64,000 nucleotides of DNA from Hydractinia symbiolongicarpus (GCF_029227915.1 NC_079883.1:30630001-30694000); one strand, 5' to 3'; positions 11,601-25,200 are shown, counted from the stretch's first letter. Numbers and translations: made by a program. Notes: generated from the sequence alone by a model not told the origin.

Positions 11601-12024
11601 CCAAGCCCGGGATTTACGGGAAATCGCGGGTTTTCGTTTGCCGGCGATTAAACCTCTTTCATTAAGCGTCTCATCAAAAATGAAAACATTTTTGAAAACT
11701 ACAAGTCTCATGCGTTTTAGTGGTAAAAAAAAATTTAAAAAATCGTTCAGGAAATGAGTTTACTCCCTGGGTACTTTCTTTGTATACATTCGACTATACG
11801 GGCCAAGCCCGGGATTTACGGGAAATCGCGGGATTTCGTTTGCCGGCGATTAAACCTCTTTCATTAAGCGTCTCATCAAAAATGAAAACATTTTTGAAAA
11901 CTGCAAGTCTCATGCGTTTTAGTAGTAAAAAAAAAATTTAAAAAATCGTTCGGGAAATGAGTTTACTCCCTGGGTACTTTCTTAGTATACATTCGACTAT
12001 ACGGGCCAAGCCCGGGATTTACGG
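8625..12024 (+). repeat. 9-monomer tandem duplication, period 1819 bp
   Basis: Markers recur at 1818-1819 bp: tttgaatactac, gggtactatctttg, aacatttctgaaaac, ggccatgccc, aagcttctcat with an A7 run (9642 and 11461), and atcgttcagg (near 9926 and 11745). Copies are about 8,625-10,205 and 10,443-12,024. To the right, copy one reads gggaaaaagccgg while copy two reads ggcaaatcgcggg, which marks the end of homology. Confidence 0.88.
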
Positions 12025-14560
12025 CAAATCGCGGGATTTCGTTTGCCGGCGATTAAACCTCTTTCATTAAGCGTCTCATCAAAAATGAAAACATTTTTGA
12101 AAACTGCAAGTGTCATGCGTTTTAGTGGTGAAAAGATAATTTAAAAAATCGTTTTGGAAATGAGTTTACTTACAGGGTACTTTCTTTGTATACTTTTGAC
12201 TATACGGGCCGAGTCCGGATTTACGGGAAGTCGCGGATTTTCGTTTGCCGGCGATTAAACTTCTTTTATTCAACGTCTCATCAAAAATGAAATCATTTTT
12301 AAAAACTACAAGTCTCATGGGTTTTAGTGGTGAAATAATAATTTAAAAAATCGTTCGGGAAATGAGTTTACACCCTTTGTACTTTCTTTGTATACTTTTG
12401 ACTATACGAGCCGAGTCCGGGATTTACGGGAAATCGCTGGTTTTCGTTTGCCGGCAATTAAACTTCTTTTATTCAGCGTTTGATCAAAAATGAAAACATT
12501 TTTGAAAACTACAAGTCTCAAGCGTTTTAGTGGAGAAAGAAAAATTTAAAAAATCGTTCGGGAAATAAGTTTATTCCTTGGGTACTTTCTTTTTATACAT
12601 TCGACTATACGGGCCAAGCCCGGGATTTACGGGAAATCGCGGGATTTCGTTTGCCGGCGATTAAACCTCTTTCATTAAGCGTCTCGTCAAAAATGAAAAC
12701 ATTTTTGAAAACTACAAGTCTCATGCGTTTTAGTGGTAAAAAAAATAAATTAAAAAATCGTTCGGGAAATGAGTTTACACCCTGGGTACTTTCTTTGTAT
12801 ACTTTTGACTATACGGGCCGAGTCCGGAATTTACGGGAAATCGCAGGTTTTCGTTTGCCGGCGATTAAACTTCTTTTATTCAGCGTCTCATCAAAAATGA
12901 AAACATTTTTGAAAACTACAAGTCTCATGTGTTTTAGTGGTGAAAAAATAATTAAACTTCTTTTATTCAGCGTCTCATCAAAAATGAAAACATTTTTGAA
13001 AACTACAAGTCTCATGCGTTTTAGTGGTAAAAAAAAATTTAAAAAATCGTTCGGGAAATGAGTTTACTCCCTGGGTACTTTCTTTGTATACATTCGACTA
13101 TACGGGCCAAGCCCGGGATTTATGTGAAATCGCGGGATTTCGTTCGCCGGCGATTAAACTTCTTTTATTCAGCGTCTCATCAAAAATGAAATCATTTTTA
13201 AAAACTACAAGTCTCATGGGTTTTAGTGGTGAAATAATAATTTAAAAAATCGTTCGGGAAATGAGTTTACACCCTGGGTACTTTCTTTGTATACTTTTGA
13301 CTATACGGGCCGAGTCCGGGATTTACGGGAAGTCGCGGGTTTTCGTTTGCCGGCGATTAAACTTCTTTTATTCAGCGTCTCATCAAAAATGAAAACATTT
13401 TTAAAAACTACAAGTCTCATGGGCTTTAGTGGTGAAATAATAACTTAAAAAATCGTTCGGGAAATGAGTTTACACCCTGGGTACTTTATTTCTATACTTT
13501 TGACTATACGAGCCGAGTCCGGGATTTACGGGAAATCGCTGGTTTTCGTTTGCCGGCGATTAAACTTCTTTTGTTCAGCGTCTGATCAAAAATGAAAACA
13601 TTTTTGAAAACTACAAGTCTCAAGCGTTTTAGTGGTGAAAGAAAAATTTAAAAAATCGTTCGGGAAATAAGTTTATTCCTTGGGTACTTTCTTTGTATAC
13701 ATTCGACTATACGGGCCAAGCCCGGGATTTACGGGAAATCGCGGGATTTCGTTTGCCGGCGATTAAACCTCTTTCATTAAGCGTCTCATCAAAAATGAAA
13801 ACATTTTTGAAAACTACAAGTTTCATGCGTTTTAGTGGTAAAAAAAATTTAAAAAATCGTTCGGGAAATAAGTTTATTCCTTGGGTACTTTCTTTGTATA
13901 CATTCGACTATACGGGCCAAGCCCGGGATTTACGGGAAATCGCGGGATTTCGTTTGCCGGCGATTAAACCTCTTTCATTAAGCGTCTCATCAAAAATGAA
14001 AACATTTTTGAAAACTGCAAGTTTCATGCGTTTTAGTGGTAAAAAAAAAAATTAAAAAATCGTTCGGGAAATGAGTTTACTCCCTGGGTACTTTCTTAGT
14101 ATACATTCGACTATACGGGCCAAGCCCGGGATTTACGGCAAATCGCGGGATTTCGTTTGCCGGCGATTAAACCTCTTTCATTAAGCGTCTCATCAAAAAT
14201 GAAAACATTTTTGAAAACTACAAGTTTCATGCGTTTTAGTGGTAAAAAAAATTTAAAAAATCGTTCGGGAAATAAGTTTATTCCTTGGGTACTTTCTTTG
14301 TATACATTCGACTATACGGGCCAAGCCCGGGATTTACGGGAAATCGCGGGATTTCGTTTGCCGGCGATTAAACCTCTTTCATTAAGCGTCTCATCAAAAA
14401 TGAAAACATTTTTGAAAACTGCAAGTCTCATGCGTTTTAGTGGTAAAAAAAAAAATTAAAAAATCGTTCGGGAAATGAGTTTACTCCCTGGGTACTTTCT
14501 TAGTATACATTCGACTATACGGGCCAAGCCCGGGATTTACGGCAAATCGCGGGATTTCGT
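12024..14560 (+). repeat. Mosaic domain with 2-monomer duplication (404 bp)
   Basis: New variants start here: aaataagtttattccttgg, gtgtcatgcg with ggtgaaaagataat, and ttttggaaatg with acttacaggg. A two-monomer unit of 404 bp is duplicated: the variant aagtttcatgcg with a short A7 tail occurs near 13,821 and 14,225, and the ttcttagtatac/ggcaaatc monomer follows both. Copies are about 13,750-14,155 and 14,156-14,560. Much of 12,700-13,650 reappears near 26.1-27.5, 28.4-29.2 and 31.2-32.0 kb. Confidence 0.8.
12951..13037 (+). repeat. 87-bp truncated monomer
   Basis: The sequence ggtgaaaaaataatt passes directly into aaacttcttttattcagc, skipping about 115 bp (TTTAAAAAATCG through GCCGGCGATT). What remains is the AT-rich half with the 9-bp dyad. 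The breakpoints share ATT/TAAA bases, so a microhomology-guided deletion or slippage is plausible. The monomer before it carries the private change ctcatgtgtttt. Confidence 0.92.
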
Positions 14561-16275
14561 TTGCCGGCGATTAAACCTCTTTCATTAAGCGTCTCATCAA
14601 AAATGAAAACATTTTTGAAAACTGCAAGTGTCATGCGTTTTAGTGGTGAAAAGATAATTTAAAAAATCGTTTTGGAAATGAGTTTACTTACAGGGTACTT
14701 TCTTTGTGTACTTTTGACTATACGGGCCGAGTCCGGATTTACTGGAAGTCGCGGATTTTCGTTTGCCGGCGATTAAACTTCTTTTATTCAGCGTCTCATC
14801 AAAAATGAAATCATTTTTAAAAACTACAAGTCTCATGGGTTTTAGTGGTGAAATAATAATTTAAAAAATCGTTCGGGAAATGAGTTTACACCCTTGGTAC
14901 TTTCTTTGTATACTTTTGACTATACGAGCCGAGTCCGGGATTTACGGGAAATCGCTGGTTTTCCTTTGCCGGCGATTAAACTTCTTTTGTTCAGCGTCTG
15001 ATCAAAAATGAAAACATTTTTGAAAACTACAAGTCTCAAGCGTTTTAGTGGTGAAAGAAAAATTTAAAAAATCGTTGGGGAAATAAGTTTATTCCTTGGG
15101 TACTTTCTTTGTATACATTCGACTATACGGGCCAAGCCCGGGATTTACGGGAAATCGCGGGATTTCGTTTGCCGGCGATTAAACCTCTTTCATTAAGCGT
15201 CTCGTCAAAAATGAAACATTTTTGAAAACTGCAAGTGTCATGCGTTTTAGTGGTGAAAAGATAATTTAAAAAATCGTTTTGGAAATGAGTTTACTTACAG
15301 GGTACTTTCTTTGTATACTTTTGACTATACGGGCCGAGTCCGGATTTACGGGAAGTCGCGGATTTTCGTTTGCCGGCGATTAAACTTCTTTTATTCAGCG
15401 TCTCATCAAAAATGAAATCATTTTTAAAAACTAAAAGTCTCATGGGTTTTAGTGGTGAAATATTAATTTAAAAAATCGTCCGGGAAATGAGTTTACACCC
15501 TGGGTACTTTCTTTGTATACTTTTGACTATACGAGCCGAGTCCAGGATTTACGGGAAATCGCTGGTTTTCGTTTGCCGGCGATTAAACCTCTTTTGTTCA
15601 GCGTCTGATCAAAAATGAAAACATTTTTGAAAACTACAAGTCTCAAGCGTTTTAGTAGTGAAAGAAAAATTTAAAAAATCGTTCGGGAAATAAGTTTATT
15701 CCTTGGGTACTTTCTTTGTATACATTCGACTATACGGGCCAAGCCCGGGATTTACGGGAAATCGCGGGATTTCGTTTGCCGGCGATTAAACCTCTTTCAT
15801 TAAGCGTCTCGTCAAAAATGAAACATTTTTGAAAACTGCAAGTGTCATGCGTTTTAGTGGTGAAAAGATAATTTAAAAAATCGTTTTGGAAATGAGTTTA
15901 CTTACAGGGTACTTTCTTTGTATACTTTTGACTATACGGGCCGAGTCCGGATTTACGGGAAGTCGCGGATTTTCGTTTGCCGGCGATTAAACTTCTTTTA
16001 TTCAGCGTCTCATCAAAAATGAAATCATTTTTAAAAACTAAAAGTCTCATGGGTTTTAGTGGTGAAATATTAATTTAAAAAATCGTCCGGGAAATGAGTT
16101 TACACCCTGGGTACTTTCTTTGTATACTTTTGACTATACGAGCCGAGTCCAGGATTTACGGGAAATCGCTGGTTTTCGTTTGCCGGCGATTAAACCTCTT
16201 TTGTTCAGCGTCTGATCAAAAATGAAAACATTTTTGAAAACTACAAGTCTCAAGCGTTTTAGTAGTGAAAGAAAA
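14450..16275 (+). repeat. 3-monomer HOR, three tandem copies, period 607 bp
   Basis: The block gtgtcatgcgttttagtgg occurs at 14628, 15235 and 15842, exactly 607 bp apart. Copies two and three share the rarer features gtctcgtcaaaaatgaaac, gaaatattaattt (15461 and 16068), atcgtccggg and gagtccagg, so they are the younger pair. Copy one (14,628-15,234) lacks some of these and is an older relative. Confidence 0.88.
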
Positions 16276-16681
16276 ATTTAAAAAAACGTTCGGGAAATAA
16301 GTTTATTCCTTGGGTACTTTCTTTGTATACATTCGACTATACGGGCCAAGCCCGGGATTTACGGGAAATCGCGGGATTTCGTTTGCCGGCGATTAAACCT
16401 CTTTCATTAAGCGTCTCGTCAAAAATGAAAACATTTTTGAAAACTACAAGTCTCATGCGTTTTAGTGATAAAAAAAAAAATTAAAAAATCGTTCGGGAAA
16501 TGAGTTTACACCCTGGGTACTTTCTTTGTATACTTTTGACTATACGGGCCGAGTCCGGGATTTACGGGAAATCGCAGGTTTTCGTTTGCCGGCGATTAAA
16601 CTTCTTTTATTCAGCGTCTCATCAAAAATGAAAACATTTTTGAAAACTACAAGTCTCATGCGTTTTAGTGGTGAAAAAATA

Positions 16682-16855
16682 ATTAAACTTCTTTTATTCA
16701 GCGTCTCATCAAAAATGAAAACATTTTTGAAAACTACAAGTCTCATGCGTTTTAGTGGTGAAAGAATAATTAAACTTCTTTTATTCAGCGTCTCATCAAA
16801 AATGAAAACATTTTTGAAAACTACAAGTCTCATGCGTTTTAGTGGTAAAAAAAAA
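16682..16855 (+). repeat. Two consecutive 87-bp truncated monomers
   Basis: The junction attaaacttc follows ggtgaaaaaata at 16682 and ggtgaaagaata at 16769, exactly 87 bp apart. Both lack the GC-rich half. The a-to-g change in gaaagaataat distinguishes the second junction from the copy 782 bp downstream. Confidence 0.93.
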
Positions 16856-17409
16856 TTTAAAAAATCGTTCGGGAAATGAGTTTACTCCCTGGGTACTTTC
16901 TTTGTGTACATTCGACTATACGGGCCAAGCCCGGGATTTACGGTAAATCGCGGGATTTCGTTTGCCGGCGATTAAACTTCTTTTATTCAGCGTCTCATCA
17001 AAAATGAAATCATTTTTAAAAACTACAAGTCTCAAGCGTTTTAGTAGTGAAAGAAAAATTTAAAAAATCGTTCGGGAAATAAGTTTATTCCTTGGGTACT
17101 TTCTTTGTATACATTCGACTATACGGGCCAAGCCCGGGATTTACGGGAAATCGCGGGATTTCGTTTGCCGGCGATTAAACCTCTTTCATTAAGGGTCTCG
17201 TCAAAAATGAAAACATTTTTGAAAACTACAAGTCTCATGCGTTTTAGTGGTAAAAAAAAAAATTAAAAAATCGTTCAGGAAATGAGTTTACACCCTGGGT
17301 ACTTTCTTTGTATACTTTTGACTATACGGGCCGAGTCCGGGATTTACGGGAAATCGCAGGTTTTCGTTTGCCGGCGATTAAACTTCTTTTATTCAGCGTC
17401 TCATCAAAA

Positions 17410-20400
17410 ATGAAAACATTTTTAAAAACTACAAGTCTCATGCGTTTTAGTGGTGAAAAAATAATTAAACTTCTTTTATTCAGCGTCTCATCAAAAATGA
17501 AAACATTTTTGAAAACTACAAGTCTCATGCGTTTTAGTGGTGAAAAAATAATTAAACTTCTTTTATTCAGCGTCTCATCAAAAATGAAAACATTTTTGAA
17601 AACTACAAGTCTCATGCGTTTTAGTGGTAAAAAAAAATTTAAAAAATCGTTCGGGAAATGAGTTTACTCCCTGGGTACTTTCTTTGTATACATTCGACTA
17701 TACGGGCCAAGCCCGGGATTTACGGGAAATCGCGGGATTTCGTTTGCCGGCGATTAAACTTCTTTTATTCAGCGTCTCATCAAAAATGAAATCATTTTTA
17801 AAAACTACAAGTCTCATGGGTTTTAGTAGTGAAATAATAATTTAAAAAATCGTTCGGGAAATGAGTTTACACCCTGGGTACTTTCTTTGTATACTTTTGA
17901 CTATACGGGCCGAGTCCGGGATTTACGGGAAGTCGCGGGTTTTCGTTTGCCGGCGATTAAACTTCTTTTATTCAGCGTCTCATCAAAAATGAAAACATTT
18001 TTAAAAACTACAAGTCTCATGGGCTTTAGTGGTGAAATAATAATTTAAAAAATCGTTCGGGAAATGAGTTTACACCCTGGGTACTTTCTTTGTATACTTT
18101 TGACTATACGAGCCGAGTCCGGGATTTACGGGAAATCGCTGGTTTTCGTTTGCCGGCGATTAAACTTCTTTTGTTCAGCGTCTGATCAAAAATGAAAACA
18201 TTTTTGAAAACTACAAGTCTCAAGCGTTTTAGTGGTGAAAGAAAAATTTAAAAAATCGTTCGGGAAATAAGTTTATTCCTTGGGTACTTTCTTTGTATAC
18301 ATTCGACTATACGGGCCAAGCCCGGGATTTACGGGAAATCGCGGGATTTCGTTTGCCGGCGACTAAACCTCTTTCATTAAGCCTCTCGTCAAAAATGAAA
18401 ACATTTTTGAAAACTGCAAGTCTCATGCGTTTTAGTGGTAAAAAAAAAAATTAAAAAATCGTTCGGGAAATGAGTTTACACCCTGGGTACTTTCTTTGTA
18501 TACTTTTGACTATACGGGCCGAGTCCGGGATTTACGGGAAATCGCAGGTTTTCGTTTGCCGGCGATTAAACTTCTTTTATTCAGCGTCTCATCAAAAATT
18601 AAAACATTTGTGAAAACTACAAGTCTCATGCGTTTTAGTGGTGAAAAAATAATTTAAAAAATCGTTCGGGAAATGAGTTTACTCCCTGGGTACTTTCTTT
18701 GTATACTTTTGAATATGCGGGCCGAGTCCGGGGTTTACGGGAAATGGCGGGTTTTCGTTTGCCGGCGATTAAACTTCTTTTATTCAGCGTCTGATCAAAA
18801 ATGAAAACATTTTTGAAAACTACAAGTCTCAAGCGTTTTAGTGGTGAAAAAAAAATTTAAAAAATCGTTCGGGAAATGAGTTTACTCCCTGGGTACTTTC
18901 TTTGTATACATTTGACTATACGGGCCAAGCCCGGGATATACGGGAAATCGCGGGATTTCGTTTGCTGGCGATTTAACCCTTTTCATTAAGCGTCTCATCA
19001 AAAATGAAAACATTTTTGAAAACTACAAGTCTCATGCGTTTTCGTGGTAAAAAAAAAATTTAAAAAATCGTTCGGGAAATGAGTTTACACCCTGGGTACT
19101 TTCTTTGTATACATTCGACTATACGGGCCAAGCCCGGGATTTACGGGAAATCGCGGGTTTTCGTTTGCCGGCGATAAAACCTCTTTCATTAAGCGTCTCA
19201 TCAAAAATGAAAACATTTTTGAAAACTACAAGTCTAATGCGTTTTAGTGGTAAAAAAAAATTTAAAAAATCGTTTGGGAAATGAGTTTACTCCCTGGGTA
19301 CTTTCTTTGTATACATTCGACTATACGGGCCAAGCCCGGGATTTACGGGAAATCGCGGGATTTCGTTTGCCGGCGATTAAACCTCTTTCATTAAGCGTCT
19401 CATCAAAAATGAAAACATTTTTGAAAACTGCAAGTCTCATGCGTTTTAGTGGTAAAAAAAAAATTTAAAAAATCGTTCGGGAAATGAGTTTACTCCCTGG
19501 GTACTTTCTTTGTATACATTCGACTATGCGGGCCAAGCCCGGGATTTACGGGAAATCGCGGGATTTCGTTTGCCGGCGATTAAACCTCTTTCATTAAGCG
19601 TCTCATCAAAAATGAAAACATTTTTGAAAACTACAAGTCTCATCCGTTTTAGTGGTAAAAAGATAATTTAAAAAATCGTTCGGGAAATGAGTTTACTCCC
19701 TGGGTACTTTCTTTGTATACATTCAACTATACAGGCCAAGCCCGGGATTTACGGGAAATGGCGGGATTTCGTTTGCCGGCGATTAAACCTCTTTCATTAA
19801 AGGTCTCATCAAAAATGAAAACATTTTTGAAAACTGCAAGTCTCATGCGTTTTAGTGGTAAAAAAAAAATTTAAAAAATCGTTCGGGAAATGAGTTTACT
19901 CCCTGGGTACTTTCTTAGTATACATTCGACTATACGGGTCAAGCCCGGGACTTACGGCAAATCGCGGGATTTCGTTTGCCGGCGATTAAACCTCTTTTAT
20001 TAAGCGTCTCATCAAAAATGAAAACATTTTTGAAAACTGCAAGTGTCATGCGTTTTAGTGGTGAAAAGATAATTTAAAAAATCGTTTTGGAAATGAGTTT
20101 ACTTACAGGGTACTTTCTTTGTATACATTCGACTATACGGGCCAAGCCCGGGATTTACGGGAAATCGCGGGTTTTCGTTTGCCGGCGATTAAACCTCTTT
20201 CATTAAGCGTCTCATCGAAAATGAAAACATTTTTGAAAACTACAAGTCTCATGCGTTTTAGTGGTAAAAAAAAAAATCGTTCGGGAAATGAGTTTACTCC
20301 CTGGGTACTTTCTTTGTATACTTTTGACTATATGGGCCGAGTCCGGGATTTACGGGAAATCGCAGGTTTTCGTTTGCCGGCGATTAAACTTCTTTTGTTC

Positions 20401-20970
20401 ATCGTCTCATCAAAAATGAAAACATTTTCAAAAACTACAAGTCTCATGCGTTTTAGTGGTGAAAAAATAATTTAAAAAATCGTTCGGGAAATGAGTTTAC
20501 TCCCTGGGTAATTTTTTTGTATACTTTTGACTATACGGGCCGAGTCCAGGATTTACGGGAAGTCGCGGGGTTTCGTTTGAGGGCGATTAAACTTCTTTTA
20601 TTTAGCTTCTCATCAAAAATGAAAACATTTTTAAAAACTACAAGTCTCATGGGCTTTAGTGGTGAAATAATAATTTAAAAAATCGTTCGGGAAATGCGTT
20701 TACACCCTGGGTACTTTCTTTGTATACTTTTGACTATACGGGCCGAGTCCGGGATTTACGGGAAATCGCAGGTTTTCGTTTACCGGCGATTAAACTTCTT
20801 TTATTCAGCGTCTCATCAAAAATGAAAACATTTTTGAAAACTACAAGTCTCATGCGTTTTAGTGGTGAAAAAATAATTTAAAAAATCGTTCTGGAAATGA
20901 GTTTACTCCATGGGTACTTTCTTTTTATACTTTTGACTATACGGGCCGAGTCCGGATTTACGGGAAGTCG
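17410..20970 (+). repeat. Dispersed 3.56-kb segment, copy related to 33,350-36,910
   Basis: From the 87-bp units through the gaatatgcgggccg, ttttcgtggt and gagggcgatt monomers, this block matches 33,350-36,910 at offset 15,940 (15,948 or so after the short A11 tail near 20,266). The two copies show several substitutions relative to each other, for example gaaaaaataat against gaaaagataat near 18,646/34,586 and acaggcc against acgggcc near 19,731. It overlaps the first 4049-bp copy, so the relationship predates that duplication. Confidence 0.85.
17464..17637 (+). repeat. Two consecutive 87-bp truncated monomers (second copy)
   Basis: The junctions are at 17464 and 17551. This pair is the 782-bp duplicate of the one at 16682 and reads gaaaaaataat at both junctions. 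The same arrangement recurs 15,940 bp later at 33,404 and 33,491. Confidence 0.93.
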
Positions 20971-22233
20971 CGGGATTTCGTTTGCCGGCGATTAAACCTC
21001 TTTCGTTAAGCGTCTCATCAAAAATGAAAACATTTTTGAAAACTGCAAGTCTCATGCGTTTTAGTAGTAAAAAAAAAATTTAAAAAATCGCTCGGGAAAT
21101 GAGTTTACTCCCTGGGTACTTTCTTAGTATACATTCGACTATACGGGCCAAGCCCGGGATTTACGGCAAATCGCGAGATTTCGTTTGCCGGCGATTAAAC
21201 CTCTTTCATTAAGCGTCTCATCAAAAATGAAAACATTTTTGAAAACTGCAAGTGTCATGCGTTTTAGTGGTGAAAAAATAATTTAAAAAATCGTTCTGGA
21301 AATGAGTTTACTCCCTGGGTACTTTCTTAGTATACATTCGACTATACGGGCCAAGCCCGGGATTTACGGCAAATCGCGAGATTTCGTTTGCCGGCGATTA
21401 AACCTCTTTCATTAAGCGTCTCATCAAAAATGAAAACATTTTTGAAAACTGCAAGTGTCATGCGTTTTAGTGGTGAAAAGATAATTTAAAAAATCGTTTT
21501 GGAAATGAGTTTACTTACAGGGTACTTTCTTTGTATACTTTTGACTATACGGGCCGAGTCCGGATTTACGGGAAGTCGCGGATTTTCGTTTGCCGGCGAT
21601 TAAACTTCTTTTATTCAACGTCTCATCAAAAATGAAATCATTTTTAAAAACTACAAGTCTCATGGGTTTTAGTGGTGAAATAATAATTTAAAAAATCGTT
21701 CGGGAAATGAGTTTACACCCTTTGTACTTTCTTTGTATACTTTTGACTATACGAGCCGAGTCCGGGATTTACGGGAAATCGCTGGTTTTCGTTTGCCGGC
21801 AATTAAACTTCTTTTATTTAGCGTCTGATCAAAAATAAAAGCATTTTTGAAAACTACAAGTCTCAAGCGTTTTAGTGGAGAAAGAAAAATTTAAAAAATC
21901 GTTCGGGAAATAAGTTTATTCCTTGGGTACTTTCTTTTTATACATTCGACTATACGGGCCAAGCCCGGGATTTACATGAAATCGCGGGATTTCGTTTGCC
22001 GGCGATTAAACCTCTTTCATTAAGCGTCTCGTCAAAAATGAAAACATTTTTGAAAACTACAAGTCTCATGCGTTTTAGTGGTAAAAAAAAAAATTAAAAA
22101 ATCGTTCGGGAAATGAGTTTACACCCTGGGTACTTTCTTTGTATACTTTTGACTATACGGGCCGAGTCCGGGATTTACGGGAAATCGCAGGTTTTCGTTT
22201 GCCGGCGATTAAACTTCTTTTATTCAGCGTCTC
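18185..22233 (+). repeat. 20-monomer (4049-bp) duplication, copy 1
   Basis: Private variants in this block recur exactly 4049 bp later: ttaaaacatttgtg (about 18,600), gctggcgatttaaccc (about 18,963), ttttcgtggt (about 19,039), ctcatccgtttt (about 19,640), caactatacaggcc (about 19,724), gagggcgatt (about 20,579) and ataaaagcattttt (about 21,836). I saw no mismatch at any diagnostic position compared, although I did not align every base. The left edge is set by tctgatc at 18,183 against tctcatc at 22,232. Confidence 0.93.
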
Positions 22234-25200
22234 ATCAAAAATGAAAACATTTTTGAAAACTACAAGTCTCAAGCGTTTTAGTGGTGAAAGAAAAATTTAA
22301 AAAATCGTTCGGGAAATAAGTTTATTCCTTGGGTACTTTCTTTGTATACATTCGACTATACGGGCCAAGCCCGGGATTTACGGGAAATCGCGGGATTTCG
22401 TTTGCCGGCGACTAAACCTCTTTCATTAAGCCTCTCGTCAAAAATGAAAACATTTTTGAAAACTGCAAGTCTCATGCGTTTTAGTGGTAAAAAAAAAAAT
22501 TAAAAAATCGTTCGGGAAATGAGTTTACACCCTGGGTACTTTCTTTGTATACTTTTGACTATACGGGCCGAGTCCGGGATTTACGGGAAATCGCAGGTTT
22601 TCGTTTGCCGGCGATTAAACTTCTTTTATTCAGCGTCTCATCAAAAATTAAAACATTTGTGAAAACTACAAGTCTCATGCGTTTTAGTGGTGAAAAAATA
22701 ATTTAAAAAATCGTTCGGGAAATGAGTTTACTCCCTGGGTACTTTCTTTGTATACTTTTGAATATGCGGGCCGAGTCCGGGGTTTACGGGAAATGGCGGG
22801 TTTTCGTTTGCCGGCGATTAAACTTCTTTTATTCAGCGTCTGATCAAAAATGAAAACATTTTTGAAAACTACAAGTCTCAAGCGTTTTAGTGGTGAAAAA
22901 AAAATTTAAAAAATCGTTCGGGAAATGAGTTTACTCCCTGGGTACTTTCTTTGTATACATTTGACTATACGGGCCAAGCCCGGGATATACGGGAAATCGC
23001 GGGATTTCGTTTGCTGGCGATTTAACCCTTTTCATTAAGCGTCTCATCAAAAATGAAAACATTTTTGAAAACTACAAGTCTCATGCGTTTTCGTGGTAAA
23101 AAAAAAATTTAAAAAATCGTTCGGGAAATGAGTTTACACCCTGGGTACTTTCTTTGTATACATTCGACTATACGGGCCAAGCCCGGGATTTACGGGAAAT
23201 CGCGGGTTTTCGTTTGCCGGCGATAAAACCTCTTTCATTAAGCGTCTCATCAAAAATGAAAACATTTTTGAAAACTACAAGTCTAATGCGTTTTAGTGGT
23301 AAAAAAAAATTTAAAAAATCGTTTGGGAAATGAGTTTACTCCCTGGGTACTTTCTTTGTATACATTCGACTATACGGGCCAAGCCCGGGATTTACGGGAA
23401 ATCGCGGGATTTCGTTTGCCGGCGATTAAACCTCTTTCATTAAGCGTCTCATCAAAAATGAAAACATTTTTGAAAACTGCAAGTCTCATGCGTTTTAGTG
23501 GTAAAAAAAAAATTTAAAAAATCGTTCGGGAAATGAGTTTACTCCCTGGGTACTTTCTTTGTATACATTCGACTATGCGGGCCAAGCCCGGGATTTACGG
23601 GAAATCGCGGGATTTCGTTTGCCGGCGATTAAACCTCTTTCATTAAGCGTCTCATCAAAAATGAAAACATTTTTGAAAACTACAAGTCTCATCCGTTTTA
23701 GTGGTAAAAAGATAATTTAAAAAATCGTTCGGGAAATGAGTTTACTCCCTGGGTACTTTCTTTGTATACATTCAACTATACAGGCCAAGCCCGGGATTTA
23801 CGGGAAATGGCGGGATTTCGTTTGCCGGCGATTAAACCTCTTTCATTAAAGGTCTCATCAAAAATGAAAACATTTTTGAAAACTGCAAGTCTCATGCGTT
23901 TTAGTGGTAAAAAAAAAATTTAAAAAATCGTTCGGGAAATGAGTTTACTCCCTGGGTACTTTCTTAGTATACATTCGACTATACGGGTCAAGCCCGGGAC
24001 TTACGGCAAATCGCGGGATTTCGTTTGCCGGCGATTAAACCTCTTTTATTAAGCGTCTCATCAAAAATGAAAACATTTTTGAAAACTGCAAGTGTCATGC
24101 GTTTTAGTGGTGAAAAGATAATTTAAAAAATCGTTTTGGAAATGAGTTTACTTACAGGGTACTTTCTTTGTATACATTCGACTATACGGGCCAAGCCCGG
24201 GATTTACGGGAAATCGCGGGTTTTCGTTTGCCGGCGATTAAACCTCTTTCATTAAGCGTCTCATCGAAAATGAAAACATTTTTGAAAACTACAAGTCTCA
24301 TGCGTTTTAGTGGTAAAAAAAAAAATCGTTCGGGAAATGAGTTTACTCCCTGGGTACTTTCTTTGTATACTTTTGACTATATGGGCCGAGTCCGGGATTT
24401 ACGGGAAATCGCAGGTTTTCGTTTGCCGGCGATTAAACTTCTTTTGTTCATCGTCTCATCAAAAATGAAAACATTTTCAAAAACTACAAGTCTCATGCGT
24501 TTTAGTGGTGAAAAAATAATTTAAAAAATCGTTCGGGAAATGAGTTTACTCCCTGGGTAATTTTTTTGTATACTTTTGACTATACGGGCCGAGTCCAGGA
24601 TTTACGGGAAGTCGCGGGGTTTCGTTTGAGGGCGATTAAACTTCTTTTATTTAGCTTCTCATCAAAAATGAAAACATTTTTAAAAACTACAAGTCTCATG
24701 GGCTTTAGTGGTGAAATAATAATTTAAAAAATCGTTCGGGAAATGCGTTTACACCCTGGGTACTTTCTTTGTATACTTTTGACTATACGGGCCGAGTCCG
24801 GGATTTACGGGAAATCGCAGGTTTTCGTTTACCGGCGATTAAACTTCTTTTATTCAGCGTCTCATCAAAAATGAAAACATTTTTGAAAACTACAAGTCTC
24901 ATGCGTTTTAGTGGTGAAAAAATAATTTAAAAAATCGTTCTGGAAATGAGTTTACTCCATGGGTACTTTCTTTTTATACTTTTGACTATACGGGCCGAGT
25001 CCGGATTTACGGGAAGTCGCGGGATTTCGTTTGCCGGCGATTAAACCTCTTTCGTTAAGCGTCTCATCAAAAATGAAAACATTTTTGAAAACTGCAAGTC
25101 TCATGCGTTTTAGTAGTAAAAAAAAAATTTAAAAAATCGCTCGGGAAATGAGTTTACTCCCTGGGTACTTTCTTAGTATACATTCGACTATACGGGCCAA

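Larger units (their letters stand above)
16246..17845 (+). repeat. 782-bp composite unit, two tandem copies
   Basis: The marker agtagtgaaagaaaa occurs at 16261 and 17043 (782 bp). Each unit holds a type B monomer, a type A monomer and two successive 87-bp truncated monomers, followed by a full type B monomer. The unit length is therefore not a whole number of 202-bp monomers, unlike most other HOR periods here. At about 17,005-17,035 the text switches from a gaaatcattttt monomer to ctcaagcgttttagtagtg, which is the junction of the duplication. Confidence 0.87.

Noticed and set aside
12651-13061. Longest open frame (136 codons), and the family of 64-136 codon frames throughout the window
   Set aside because: They are the monomer read through a stop-free frame. 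Starts are mostly GTG or TTG, the frame is lost when monomer length changes between 201, 202 and 203 bp, A-tract indels break them freely, and no upstream signals differ from other monomers.
16540-16833. Minus-strand open frames opposite the 87-bp units (also at 17,322, 26,202, 28,516, 31,202 and 33,262)
   Set aside because: They exist because 87 and 201 are multiples of three, so the reverse strand of repeated units stays open. They overlap plus-strand frames and have no independent support.
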